From contig DGSJ01000054.1 of NCBI GenBank assembly GCA_002393905.1, positions 1 to 38,639 of the forward strand: a DNA stretch of 38,639 bases, in the 5' to 3' direction. The position numbers were made by a program, and so were the translations under genes. Source of the DNA: Caryophanales bacterium UBA4365. Lineage in GTDB: Bacteria; Bacillota_I; Bacilli_A; RFN20; CAG-826. The number at the start of each line of letters is the position of its first letter. Within the stretch, counting starts at the first letter, position 1. The notes beneath the pieces are model-generated. The model was not told the origin of the DNA. It saw only the letters and a program-made list of their open reading frames with translations, and ran no database searches. This document shows, piece after piece, positions 33,214-38,639 of the stretch.

Positions 33214-33828
33214 TTAATATCTTTCTTCTTCTCCCGTTGGGTAAAAATACATTGCTCTATCATTTAATTCTTCAATATTTATTGGGTCATCAAATTCAGA
33301 ATATTTCTTAATATCAAAATTCCAAGGTTTATATATTCCTCTATCTTCATCTTCTCCATCGAAGTCTTTATCTATTTCGCCTTCAAAATAAGCGTATAAA
33401 GATCTGATATTGTCTTCCCAAATTCCCATGCCTTTTGCGTCCAATACAAAACCAACAGGGAAACCTTCGTCATCTTCATATTCTTTTGTGACAATTGTTT
33501 TATAGATTTTACAATCAAAATCCCAGCCATCACCTGTGTCATATTCGAAAACAAAGTGTTCTGGTAGGTCTTTAATTGTTTTATCTTTAAATGCTTCATT
33601 ATCCCTGTTGCCCATATAATTCCATTCATCTACCCATGATGAAGGAAGAAGGGATTTATCTTTTAATCTATATAAGAAAAAATGCTCTAATGTACCACCA
33701 AAGATATCAACAATTAATTCTCCTAATTCTCCAAGATTTATATCTTCTCTCACTAAAAATGTACGATAGAATCTTCCTTTTTTAGCATATTTGAAATCCG
33801 CTCTTATTTTGAAATATTTAATTTCCAT
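33214..33828 (-). CDS. pRiA4b ORF-3-like protein (IS1096 TnpR-like fold)
   Basis: 204 residues from the ATG at 33828. A GTG at 33834 that overlaps the upstream TGA (GTGA) is an alternative start. MEIKYFKIRADFK opens the domain, then DIFGGTLEHFFLYRL, and FVFEYDTGDGWDFDCKI, the family's FxYDxGDxWxH-like motif. Another hallmark follows (GFPVGFVLDAKGMGIWEDN, where relatives have the CPPEDxGG region). The family is found on plasmids and near mobile elements, with no settled biochemical role. It is coupled to the AlbA_2 regulator gene, so the two probably act together. Confidence 0.75.
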   Translation of the reverse strand: MEIKYFKIRADFKYAKKGRFYRTFLVREDINLGELGELIVDIFGGTLEHFFLYRLKDKSLLPSSWVDEWNYMGNRDNEAFKDKTIKDLPEHFVFEYDTGDGWDFDCKIYKTIVTKEYEDDEGFPVGFVLDAKGMGIWEDNIRSLYAYFEGEIDKDFDGEDEDRGIYKPWNFDIKKYSEFDDPINIEELNDRAMYFYPTGEEERY

Positions 33829-33830
33829 AA

Positions 33831-35159
33831 TCACTCAATAATCTTCCAATATCCATCCTTATTAGATCCAACTCTAGTTATTAATTTTTTGTCTATTAAT
33901 GACGCGATAACTCTTTGAACCGTTTTTTCGGATTTGTTAATTCGCTTAGCAATTTCGTTTTTTGTTATTCTTTCGTTATATCTAATCAAATTGTAAACTT
34001 TTTGTTCTTGTTCTGTTAATTGCTCTTTTATCTGGACATTTAAATGGACATTTGTCCTGATAAATTCAAAAAAGAACCCGTACGCTTCTTTCCTATAATT
34101 CCAAGAAATGCCTTGTGATAAGCAATATTCATTAACTCTTTGGAATCCGGTGCCACCTTTTTCAACATCTTTGCTTCTAAACAATACATCAAGAATCAGT
34201 TTATTTCTTTTATATGATGGTAAGTTTTTATTAATAAAATCTAAAGGGGTTAAATCTTCTGGAAACGTTCCTAAATTATAAATTTCAATAATGTTAGGGT
34301 GAATCCCTATTTCAATTTCGGCCATAGATTCATAATTAGCATGAGCAAATGCATTTACAATTATTTCTCTTAAAGCTTCTTCTGGTATTTCAGGTATCTC
34401 TTCTCTTTTTCTAGTTCCGATTTTAACTTTCCAATTTATATGACTCAAAACATAACTAAGAGCTTCACCTACTAAATTATAGATGTTTCCATTTAATAGT
34501 TTTAAATCTAAAATGGTCACTTTGTTTTCGGTTGCGTAAACCGCTAGTTTTAGACTGATTTTTGCGTTTTTTCCAAACAAAGCATATCCACCATTTTTAA
34601 TATAGCCATCTTTCGAAAGTTCAAGGATCGAAAGAAGCTTTTCTTTATGATATTCCTTGAGTTCTAGTCTTCCGCATTCACGAGCAGATTTATAAAAATC
34701 AATTAATGCATTATCATCCAAATCTTCCGAAGTATAATTCGTTAATTCTTCTTCCCATTTTGAAGAATAATCATCATTTTTAATTAGTTTTTTTAATTCA
34801 TCGTTTGACATTTTTCTATTTTCAGTGCCAATTCTAATTAAATATCTTCCGTTCACAGAATAAGGTCGATTATTACCATAGAAAGAAACTTTTATAACAT
34901 CTTTCCCTTCGATATTGATTATTTCAATAGTTGGCACAATTTTAGGTTCAAGCATTTCATTGATTGTTCTAGATATATCTTTTTTTGTGGAATCAGTAAT
35001 TTGTTTTTGACCAACCACAAAACCTTTATCATCTACACCAAAATATAATGTACCTTTAGTATGCTTGTTTAAAATAGCGCAAATGGATTCAACCGCTTCT
35101 TTTCTTTCGCCTGTTGAAACTTTAAATTCTAATATTTCTGATTCTTCACCGATTTTCAT
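33831..35159 (-). CDS. AlbA_2 / HATPase_c_4 / winged-helix regulator (RecG-related putative transcriptional regulator family)
   Basis: 442 residues. The AlbA_2 (Schlafen-type) domain spans about 1-120: EILEFK, GTLYFGVDDKGFVVGQ and RYLIRIGTENRKM. A GHKL-like HATPase_c_4 domain spans about 230-360 (IPEEALREIIVNAFAHANYE, then GTGFQRVNEYC). A short linker NVHLNVQIKEQ (about 367-377) leads to a winged helix (about 380-440, ITKNEIAKRINKSEKTVQRVIASL). Such proteins are annotated as regulators; AlbA_2 domains also occur in defence genes. The linker is encoded by a 12-bp repeat that matches the repeats in the gene's own promoter. The ATG has no SD. Confidence 0.85.
   Translation of the reverse strand: MKIGEESEILEFKVSTGERKEAVESICAILNKHTKGTLYFGVDDKGFVVGQKQITDSTKKDISRTINEMLEPKIVPTIEIINIEGKDVIKVSFYGNNRPYSVNGRYLIRIGTENRKMSNDELKKLIKNDDYSSKWEEELTNYTSEDLDDNALIDFYKSARECGRLELKEYHKEKLLSILELSKDGYIKNGGYALFGKNAKISLKLAVYATENKVTILDLKLLNGNIYNLVGEALSYVLSHINWKVKIGTRKREEIPEIPEEALREIIVNAFAHANYESMAEIEIGIHPNIIEIYNLGTFPEDLTPLDFINKNLPSYKRNKLILDVLFRSKDVEKGGTGFQRVNEYCLSQGISWNYRKEAYGFFFEFIRTNVHLNVQIKEQLTEQEQKVYNLIRYNERITKNEIAKRINKSEKTVQRVIASLIDKKLITRVGSNKDGYWKIIE
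34033..34057 (-). repeat. Intragenic TGTCCA repeats in the regulator gene
   Basis: On the plus strand TGGACA lies at 34033-34038 and 34045-34050, exactly 12 bp apart, and an inverted TGTCC at 34053-34057. Read in the gene's direction the last two form GGACA-AA-TGTCC. The repeat encodes the NVHL-NVQI linker. The hexamer is the same as in the promoter. Confidence 0.7.
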
Positions 35160-35218
35160 GTAAATATCTTAACATTAATTTACCGTTTTGTCCATATAAA
35201 TGTCCAACAATTTGTCCA
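35160..35218 (-). promoter_or_regulatory. Regulator gene promoter with three 12-bp-spaced TGTCCA iterons
   Basis: TGTCCA occurs at 35189-35194, 35201-35206 and 35213-35218, period exactly 12 bp. Read on the minus strand, the first copy is TGGACA and sits as the -35 box, 17 bp from a -10 TAAGAT (35166-35171) that ends 6 nt before the ATG. Bound protein would block the -35, so this is a candidate operator for autorepression. Confidence 0.65.
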
Positions 35219-35243
35219 TATTAGTAAAATAAGATTTTCTAAA

Positions 35244-35276
35244 AGAAAAAAGCCTTGATTTATGCGTGTCAAGGCT
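35244..35276 (-). terminator. Intrinsic terminator after the tRNA-Leu pair
   Basis: Minus strand: AGCCTTGA, loop CACGCATAAA, TCAAGGCT, then TTTTTC. Confidence 0.85.
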
Positions 35277-35287
35277 GTTTATAAACG

Positions 35288-35372
35288 TGGTGCCCACGGT
35301 CGGACTCGAACCGACATGGATTTCTCCGAAGGATTTTGAGTCCTTTGCGTCTACCAATTTCACCACGTGGGC
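35288..35372 (-). tRNA. tRNA-Leu (anticodon CAA)
   Basis: 85 nt including CCA, with a long variable arm. Acceptor GCCCACG/CGTGGGC, anticodon stem AAGGA/TCCTT with loop CTCAAAA (anticodon CAA). Second gene of a tRNA-Leu pair. Confidence 0.95.
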
Positions 35373-35384
35373 ATACTCATAGGG

Positions 35385-35466
35385 TGCAGTGAGCGAGACT
35401 TGAACTCGCAACCCTAACGGGATGGGCTTCTGAGACCCACGCGTATACCAATTCCGCCATCACTGC
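35385..35466 (-). tRNA. tRNA-Leu (anticodon CAG), no encoded CCA
   Basis: 82 nt up to the discriminator A. Acceptor GCAGTGA/TCACTGC, anticodon stem TGGGT/GCCCA with loop CTCAGAA (anticodon CAG), long variable arm. The bases after the discriminator are CCC, not CCA, unlike the other nine tRNAs here, so CCA must be added. A TATACT -10 (plus 35476-35481) lies about 9 nt upstream. Confidence 0.93.
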
Positions 35467-35495
35467 GTTGGGTAAAGTATACACTAAATTACTTC

Positions 35496-36194
35496 TTATA
35501 AATAAAGTTTCTTAATTTTTGCTAATGTTGAGGCATCAGCAGGAGAAAATTCGAGCTGATCAAGCTCTTCTTTGTTTGACCAAGCCATATTAATGTGTTC
35601 AGTTAAGGTTGGAGTTCCTTCGAGAAGCTCACAACGATATGTATCAATATGAAGAATTTGTGTTGGATACTCATCAATGATGTTTGTAATACGTTCATGA
35701 ACTTTAACTTTAATTTTCAGTTCTTCTTGTAGTTCGCGAGCAAGTGCTTCTTGTGGAGTTTCTCCTGGTTCAATCTTTCCGCCAGGGAATTCCCACTTAA
35801 ATTTTGTTTCGCCTTTATTGCCTCGTTGTGCTGCAAAAACATAACCATCTTTAATAATTGCACCAGCAACAACAAAGACTTCTCTTTTCTTATTTTCACC
35901 AGCATTTTTCGGTTTATTTACAGTTTTTGCGGATGATTTTTGTTTAATTAAAGCTAATGTCAAAAGCACTACTAAACCAATAAATGCAGCAATTCCTAGA
36001 ACAACAAAAATCCAGAATATAACGCTAAAACGTTCAGCCAATTTTTCTTTGCCATCTTTAACAAGACTGTTCATTTTTAGTTTTAAAAATAAAGCAATTA
36101 GACCAGCGACAATTGTGCCAGCGCCGCAATTTCCAGCGATAATATAGAGTTTTGAGAGAGGACTTTCTTTTATTTTTGGTTTCTTTTGTTTCAT
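35496..36194 (-). CDS. Membrane-tethered MutT-type Nudix hydrolase
   Basis: 232 residues. Two membrane helices (about 15-38 and 58-85) are joined to a MutT domain (about 103-232) through a Lys/Asn-rich linker. The Nudix box is complete: GGKIEPGETPQEALARELQE then EL. With KWEFPGGKIE it matches MutT/NudG enzymes that remove 8-oxo-dGTP or related oxidised nucleotides. MutT is normally a small soluble protein of about 130 residues, so the membrane module is unusual. The gene follows msrA on the same strand and has its own promoter. Confidence 0.85.
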   Translation of the reverse strand: MKQKKPKIKESPLSKLYIIAGNCGAGTIVAGLIALFLKLKMNSLVKDGKEKLAERFSVIFWIFVVLGIAAFIGLVVLLTLALIKQKSSAKTVNKPKNAGENKKREVFVVAGAIIKDGYVFAAQRGNKGETKFKWEFPGGKIEPGETPQEALARELQEELKIKVKVHERITNIIDEYPTQILHIDTYRCELLEGTPTLTEHINMAWSNKEELDQLEFSPADASTLAKIKKLYL

Positions 36195-36241
36195 AGGACA
36201 AATTATAGTTCAATCACCAAGACAATTTCAATTATTGAAAT
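36195..36241 (-). promoter_or_regulatory. mutT promoter (leaderless) with a palindrome over the -35
   Basis: Minus strand: TTGAAA (plus 36226-36231), 18-bp spacer, TATAAT (36202-36207), 7 nt to the ATG. A perfect 17-bp palindrome, ATTTCAAT-T-ATTGAAAT (36225-36241), covers the -35. It agrees with the PerR/Fur-type box TTATAATNATTATAA at the centre and ends (11 of 15 by hand). Confidence 0.55.
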
Positions 36242-36245
36242 AATC

Positions 36246-36734
36246 TTATTTTTTCTCTTCTTCCTTTAGGATTCCAAAATTAATGTGACAATACCCATGT
36301 GGGTTTTTATCTAAGTAGTTTTGATGATACTCTTCAGCTAAAAAGAACTTATGCAAAGGTAAAATCTCAATTTTGTAGTTCTTTTCTAAATATTTATCGA
36401 AGTATGTACGAATTCTATTCTCATCCTTAATGTCTACAAAGTAGACTCCGGAACGATACTGGATTCCTTCATCTTCTCCTTGTTTGTTTAAGGAATATGG
36501 ATCAACAAATCTTAAAAAGAGTTCTAGAATCTTTTCTAAAGAAAGAACATTTTCATCATATTCAATTTTTACAGTCTCAGATGCGTTATCTTTACCATGT
36601 TTTAAATCTTCATAACTTGGATGATCTTTGGTTCCGTTAGCGTATCCAACCTCAGTCGAAAGAATGCCTTTAACCATCGAAAAATATTTTTCAACTCCCC
36701 AGAAACATCCACCGGCAATATAAATTGTTTTCAT
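36246..36734 (-). CDS. msrA: Peptide methionine-S-sulfoxide reductase
   Basis: 162 residues from the ATG at 36734; longer in-frame starts lie upstream of the promoter. The active-site motif GGCFWGVEKYF (Cys at about residue 9) and TEVGYANGTKDHPSYEDL are diagnostic. Also present are VKIEYDENVLSLEKILELFL, EGIQYRSGVYF and the final GYCHIN. It reduces methionine-S-sulfoxide in oxidised proteins. The gene has its own leaderless promoter and lies just upstream of a MutT gene, a plausible oxidative-damage repair pair. Confidence 0.94.
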   Translation of the reverse strand: MKTIYIAGGCFWGVEKYFSMVKGILSTEVGYANGTKDHPSYEDLKHGKDNASETVKIEYDENVLSLEKILELFLRFVDPYSLNKQGEDEGIQYRSGVYFVDIKDENRIRTYFDKYLEKNYKIEILPLHKFFLAEEYHQNYLDKNPHGYCHINFGILKEEEKK

Positions 36735-36769
36735 GTGAAGTATTATATTTGAAAGTATACGATTCTCAA
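36735..36769 (-). promoter_or_regulatory. msrA promoter, predicted leaderless
   Basis: Minus strand: TTGAGA (plus 36764-36769), 16-bp spacer, TATAAT (36742-36747), 7 nt (ACTTCAC) to the ATG at 36734. No SD. Confidence 0.65.
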
Positions 36770-36792
36770 TTAAATAAATTGGATTAAAACAT

Positions 36793-36821
36793 AAAAATCG
36801 CCGCATTTGACGACGATTTTT
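36793..36821 (-). terminator. Intrinsic terminator after the 235-residue secreted protein gene
   Basis: Minus strand: AAAATCGTCG, loop TCAAATG, CGGCGATTTTT, with one mismatch in the stem, followed by TATGTTTT. Confidence 0.75.
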
Positions 36822-36845
36822 TAGAATAGCAAAGAAACGTTATTC

Positions 36846-37553
36846 TTATTTATAACAAGAATAATTAATTTCTAGATTTTTGAATTCAGCTTGGAACACC
36901 ATAAAAGGCGCTATCGTGGCATATTTGTCGAGATCAAATTCGAATTTGATTGTCGAATAATCATCATCATTTACAAATGTTGGTGCAACATTAATATCAC
37001 GTGTGTAGTAGTTACCTTCGCTACTATCGTACCATTTTATTTCAACAAGCATATTTCCATTTGGAACTGGTGTAGTATCGACAATCTTATAATCGAATTC
37101 TCGTTCGCCTTCCATTTGTAAAGTTAACATTATTCCAATGCGGCGTACTTGGTCTAATCCTTCGTTAGCATCTTTAATACCAAAATAAATGTCATCCCTA
37201 GTGTAGACAGAAAAATTGTTATTTTCTAATGAGCTATCCCAGCCGATACCGGTTTGAATAGTGTCTAATGATGTTGAATCACCTTGAATGGTGTGAAGTA
37301 AATGGGTTTCACTTTCTTCTAAGTCGAATGTTGAGATGCCAGTTTTAACCGTAGATCCTGGGTTTTCTCCAGGAATTGTTGGCATTCTTGTAATAGCAAA
37401 ATCCGATTTGTTAAATACATATTTTTGACTATTACCTATTGCCATTAAGTGATTAATAAATGAATTGTTACCGCTTTTTACGGCTATTCCTGCAACTGCA
37501 GCGACAAAGCCTAACGAAATTGAGCTGAAGACAATTTTGATAAAACGATCCAT
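36846..37553 (-). CDS. Secreted or membrane-anchored protein of unknown function
   Basis: 235 residues. An N-terminal hydrophobic helix (about 5-25, IVFSSISLGFVAAVAGIAV) acts as a signal peptide or anchor. The rest is hydrophilic and rich in predicted beta-strands (YTRDDIYFGIKDANEGLDQV, REFDYKIVDTTPVPNGNMLVEI), like an exported beta-sandwich. I recognise no family. AGAGGA precedes the ATG at 37553. A promoter TTGAAT-N16-TAGAAT lies upstream (plus 37600-37627), and a small hairpin (TCTGCT/AGCAGA, 37575-37593) with a run of G in its loop sits in the leader. Confidence 0.6.
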   Translation of the reverse strand: MDRFIKIVFSSISLGFVAAVAGIAVKSGNNSFINHLMAIGNSQKYVFNKSDFAITRMPTIPGENPGSTVKTGISTFDLEESETHLLHTIQGDSTSLDTIQTGIGWDSSLENNNFSVYTRDDIYFGIKDANEGLDQVRRIGIMLTLQMEGEREFDYKIVDTTPVPNGNMLVEIKWYDSSEGNYYTRDINVAPTFVNDDDYSTIKFEFDLDKYATIAPFMVFQAEFKNLEINYSCYK

Positions 37554-37672
37554 TTTATCCTCTTTTCTACCCCGTCTGCTCCCCCAAAGCAGAAACGTTA
37601 TTCTACAACTCTGTTTTTTTAATTCAACTAATCACGCTATGAAAGTGCTTTACTATGTAAATAAAAAAACAA

Positions 37673-37717
37673 AAAACCCTCAATCTAGTGTGCCAATTTG
37701 GTCCAATAGATGAGGGT
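37673..37717 (-). terminator. Intrinsic terminator after tRNA-Ala
   Basis: Minus strand: CCCTCATCTA pairs with TAGATTGAGGG (one bulged base), with a loop of about 19 nt, then TTTTTTG. Confidence 0.7.
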
Positions 37718-37731
37718 AATTTCAGTCACTT

Positions 37732-37807
37732 TGGTGGATCTGACCGGGCTCGAACCGGCCACCTCCTCCATGCCATGGAGGCGCTCTCCCAGATGAGCTA
37801 CAGACCC
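37732..37807 (-). tRNA. tRNA-Ala (anticodon GGC)
   Basis: 76 nt including CCA. Acceptor GGGTCTG/CAGATCC (one G-T pair), anticodon stem CCTCC/GGAGG with loop ATGGCAT (anticodon GGC). It has its own promoter and terminator. Confidence 0.95.
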
Positions 37808-37819
37808 AGGTGCCTAACT

Positions 37820-37848
37820 ATATTATCTTTTAATAAATAAAAAGTAAA
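37820..37848 (-). promoter_or_regulatory. tRNA-Ala promoter
   Basis: Minus strand: TTTACT (plus 37843-37848), 17-bp spacer, TAATAT (37820-37825), 12 nt before the tRNA. It begins within the T-tract of the preceding terminator. Confidence 0.6.
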
Positions 37849-37876
37849 GAAAAAGCCCCAAAGAATTTTTGAGGCT
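37846..37876 (-). terminator. Intrinsic terminator after tRNA-Arg
   Basis: Minus strand: AGCCTCAA, loop AAATTC, TTTGGGGCT with a G-T pair, then TTTTTC. It ends the polC-tRNA-Pro-tRNA-Arg stretch. Confidence 0.8.
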
Positions 37877-37877
37877 C

Positions 37878-37954
37878 TGGCGCGGCCAAGACGAGTTGAA
37901 CGTCCAACCCCCTTCTTAGGAGGAAGGTGCTCTATCCAGTTGAGCTATGGCCGC
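37878..37954 (-). tRNA. tRNA-Arg (anticodon CCT)
   Basis: 77 nt including CCA. Acceptor GCGGCCA/TGGCCGC, anticodon stem CCTTC/GAAGG with loop CTCCTAA (anticodon CCT). It follows tRNA-Pro by 6 nt. Confidence 0.95.
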
Positions 37955-37960
37955 AAATAA

Positions 37961-38036
37961 TGGTCGGAGCGAGGAGAATCGAACCCCTGACCTCTTGGTC
38001 CCGAACCAAGCGCACTACCAACTGTGCTACGCCCCG
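37961..38036 (-). tRNA. tRNA-Pro (anticodon CGG)
   Basis: 76 nt including CCA. Acceptor CGGGGCG/CGCTCCG, anticodon stem CTTGG/CCAAG with loop TTCGGGA (anticodon CGG). It begins 1 nt after the polC stop codon, so no separate promoter can fit between them. Confidence 0.95.
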
Positions 38037-38037
38037 A

Positions 38038-38639
38038 TTACAAATCTAAACCAAACTCAAAGAGTGACATTTGGTCACTATCGCCCATTCCATCAAGGGT
38101 GCCGATCTTACTAAGATCTTCGACGTTTGTTGAAGAGAGTTTGGTTCGTTTAAGAAGGTCTTCTTTAGAAGAGAATGGTCCTTTCTCGCGAGCTTCAACA
38201 ACACTAATAGCAGCGTTTTCGCCTAATCCATCAATAACAATGAATGGACAAATAAGAGATTTATTTTCATGATCAACAACGAATTCAGTTGCTTTAGATT
38301 TGTATAAATCAACTTTTTCAAATTTATATCCACGTTCAGTCATTTCAATCGCCACAGTAAGCATCTTTAAAATATCTGTCTCCTTTGGAGATAGTTTTTC
38401 GTGCTTATTTTTACGACCTTTCAGTTCATCATAACGTTGAATAATGGCTTCTTTTCCGCCAAGCATTGGTTCAATGTCATATTGTTTACAACGAGCAGAG
38501 AACCACACAGCGTAGAATTCAAGTGGATAATAAAGTTTAAAGTAACCAACACGCACCGCCATTGTAACGTAAGCAACAGCGTGAGCTTTTGGGAACATAT
38601 ATTTAATCTTGTTACATGAATCAATGTACCATTCTGGAA
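38038..38639 (-). CDS. polC: DNA polymerase III alpha subunit PolC, C-terminal part (partial)
   Basis: The last 199 residues of PolC; the frame stays open to the right edge, so the start lies outside. PEWYIDSCNKIKYMFPKAHA and YVTMAVRVGYFKLYYPLEFY are PolC-specific, followed by the helix-hairpin-helix region (CPFIVIDGLGENAAISVVEA) and FSSKEDLLKRTKLSSTNVEDL. PolC is the leading-strand replicative polymerase with built-in 3'-5' exonuclease in low-GC Gram-positives and Mollicutes. Its 3' end abuts tRNA-Pro. Confidence 0.93.
   Translation of the reverse strand, partial: PEWYIDSCNKIKYMFPKAHAVAYVTMAVRVGYFKLYYPLEFYAVWFSARCKQYDIEPMLGGKEAIIQRYDELKGRKNKHEKLSPKETDILKMLTVAIEMTERGYKFEKVDLYKSKATEFVVDHENKSLICPFIVIDGLGENAAISVVEAREKGPFSSKEDLLKRTKLSSTNVEDLSKIGTLDGMGDSDQMSLFEFGLDL

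Noticed and set aside
35189..35218. CRISPR-like array or plasmid iterons
   Set aside because: Three hexamers at 12-bp spacing are far too short for CRISPR, and there is no replication gene nearby; an operator fits better.
33834..35466. Integrated element at the tRNA-Leu genes
   Set aside because: No integrase and no copy of the tRNA-Leu 3' end near 33,100 that could be an attachment site.
36735..36806. Longer MsrA start at 36806
   Set aside because: The extension overlaps the -35/-10 promoter elements and has no SD; MsrA proteins start just before the GGCFWG motif.
38421..38624. Small minus-strand frame near the right edge
   Set aside because: It is a shadow of polC in another frame.
1..38639. 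Mycoplasma genetic code (TGA as Trp)
   Set aside because: TGA serves as a stop at several gene ends with ATGA overlaps, and Trp residues are encoded by TGG.

Overview
The window looks like a chromosomal segment of a low-GC Gram-positive bacterium. It carries the C-terminus of PolC (the Gram-positive replicative polymerase), a CdaA-type diadenylate cyclase, a YutG/PgpA homologue and a 554-residue GltX. TGA acts as a stop (several ATGA overlaps) and Trp is read from TGG, so the Mycoplasma genetic code does not apply. An uncultured gut-type Bacilli lineage near Erysipelotrichia or the RF39-like relatives of Mollicutes is my best guess, and it is an inference. Almost every gene lies on the minus strand; only a guanylate kinase-like gene and one tRNA-Gly are on the plus strand.

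Layout from left to right; minus-strand operons read right to left. (1) 1-4121: a compact Tad/Flp-type pilus or secretion operon: a small helical protein, a secreted protein, a pseudopilin-like protein, a CpaF-like ATPase, two TadB/TadC-like membrane proteins and the start of another membrane or pilin-like protein. (2) 4263-4796: guanylate kinase-like gene (+). (3) 4782-7959: an SDR oxidoreductase coupled to two DUF21/CBS membrane proteins. (4) 7974-16004: two giant secreted, C-terminally membrane-anchored surface proteins. (5) 16102-18349: a four-helix membrane protein with a conserved C-terminal domain, and a YegS-like lipid kinase. (6) 18422-20310: gltX with tRNA-Glu directly behind it, and a divergent tRNA-Gly. 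(7) 20340-22710: deoD, a NERD-like protein and a membrane protein. (8) 22769-24728: a Nudix gene, then pgpA-cdaA. (9) 24856-29028: a clostripain-like lipoprotein and an M3 oligopeptidase in one operon. (10) 29180-30915: tRNAs and a membrane/DUF2188 protein. (11) 30992-32948: a two-gene operon of a serine palmitoyltransferase-like alpha-oxoamine synthase and an SDR, a candidate sphingoid-base pathway. (12) 33214-35159: an AlbA_2/HATPase_c_4/winged-helix regulator with a coupled pRiA4b ORF-3-like gene. (13) 35288-36734: two tRNA-Leu genes, a membrane-tethered MutT and msrA. (14) 36846-38639: a secreted protein, tRNA-Ala, tRNA-Arg and tRNA-Pro, and the 3' end of polC.

Three themes stand out. First, many genes that start a transcription unit have a -10 box only 6-9 nt before the ATG and no Shine-Dalgarno sequence, which predicts leaderless mRNAs; genes inside operons mostly have clear SD sequences or stop/start overlaps. 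Second, the AlbA_2 regulator gene has three TGTCCA repeats at an exact 12-bp period in its promoter, one of which forms the -35 box, and the same hexamer at 12-bp spacing recurs inside its own coding sequence. Third, the SPT-like enzyme with an overlapping SDR suggests sphingolipid synthesis in a Gram-positive-type genome. All ten tRNA genes carry C34 or G34 anticodons.
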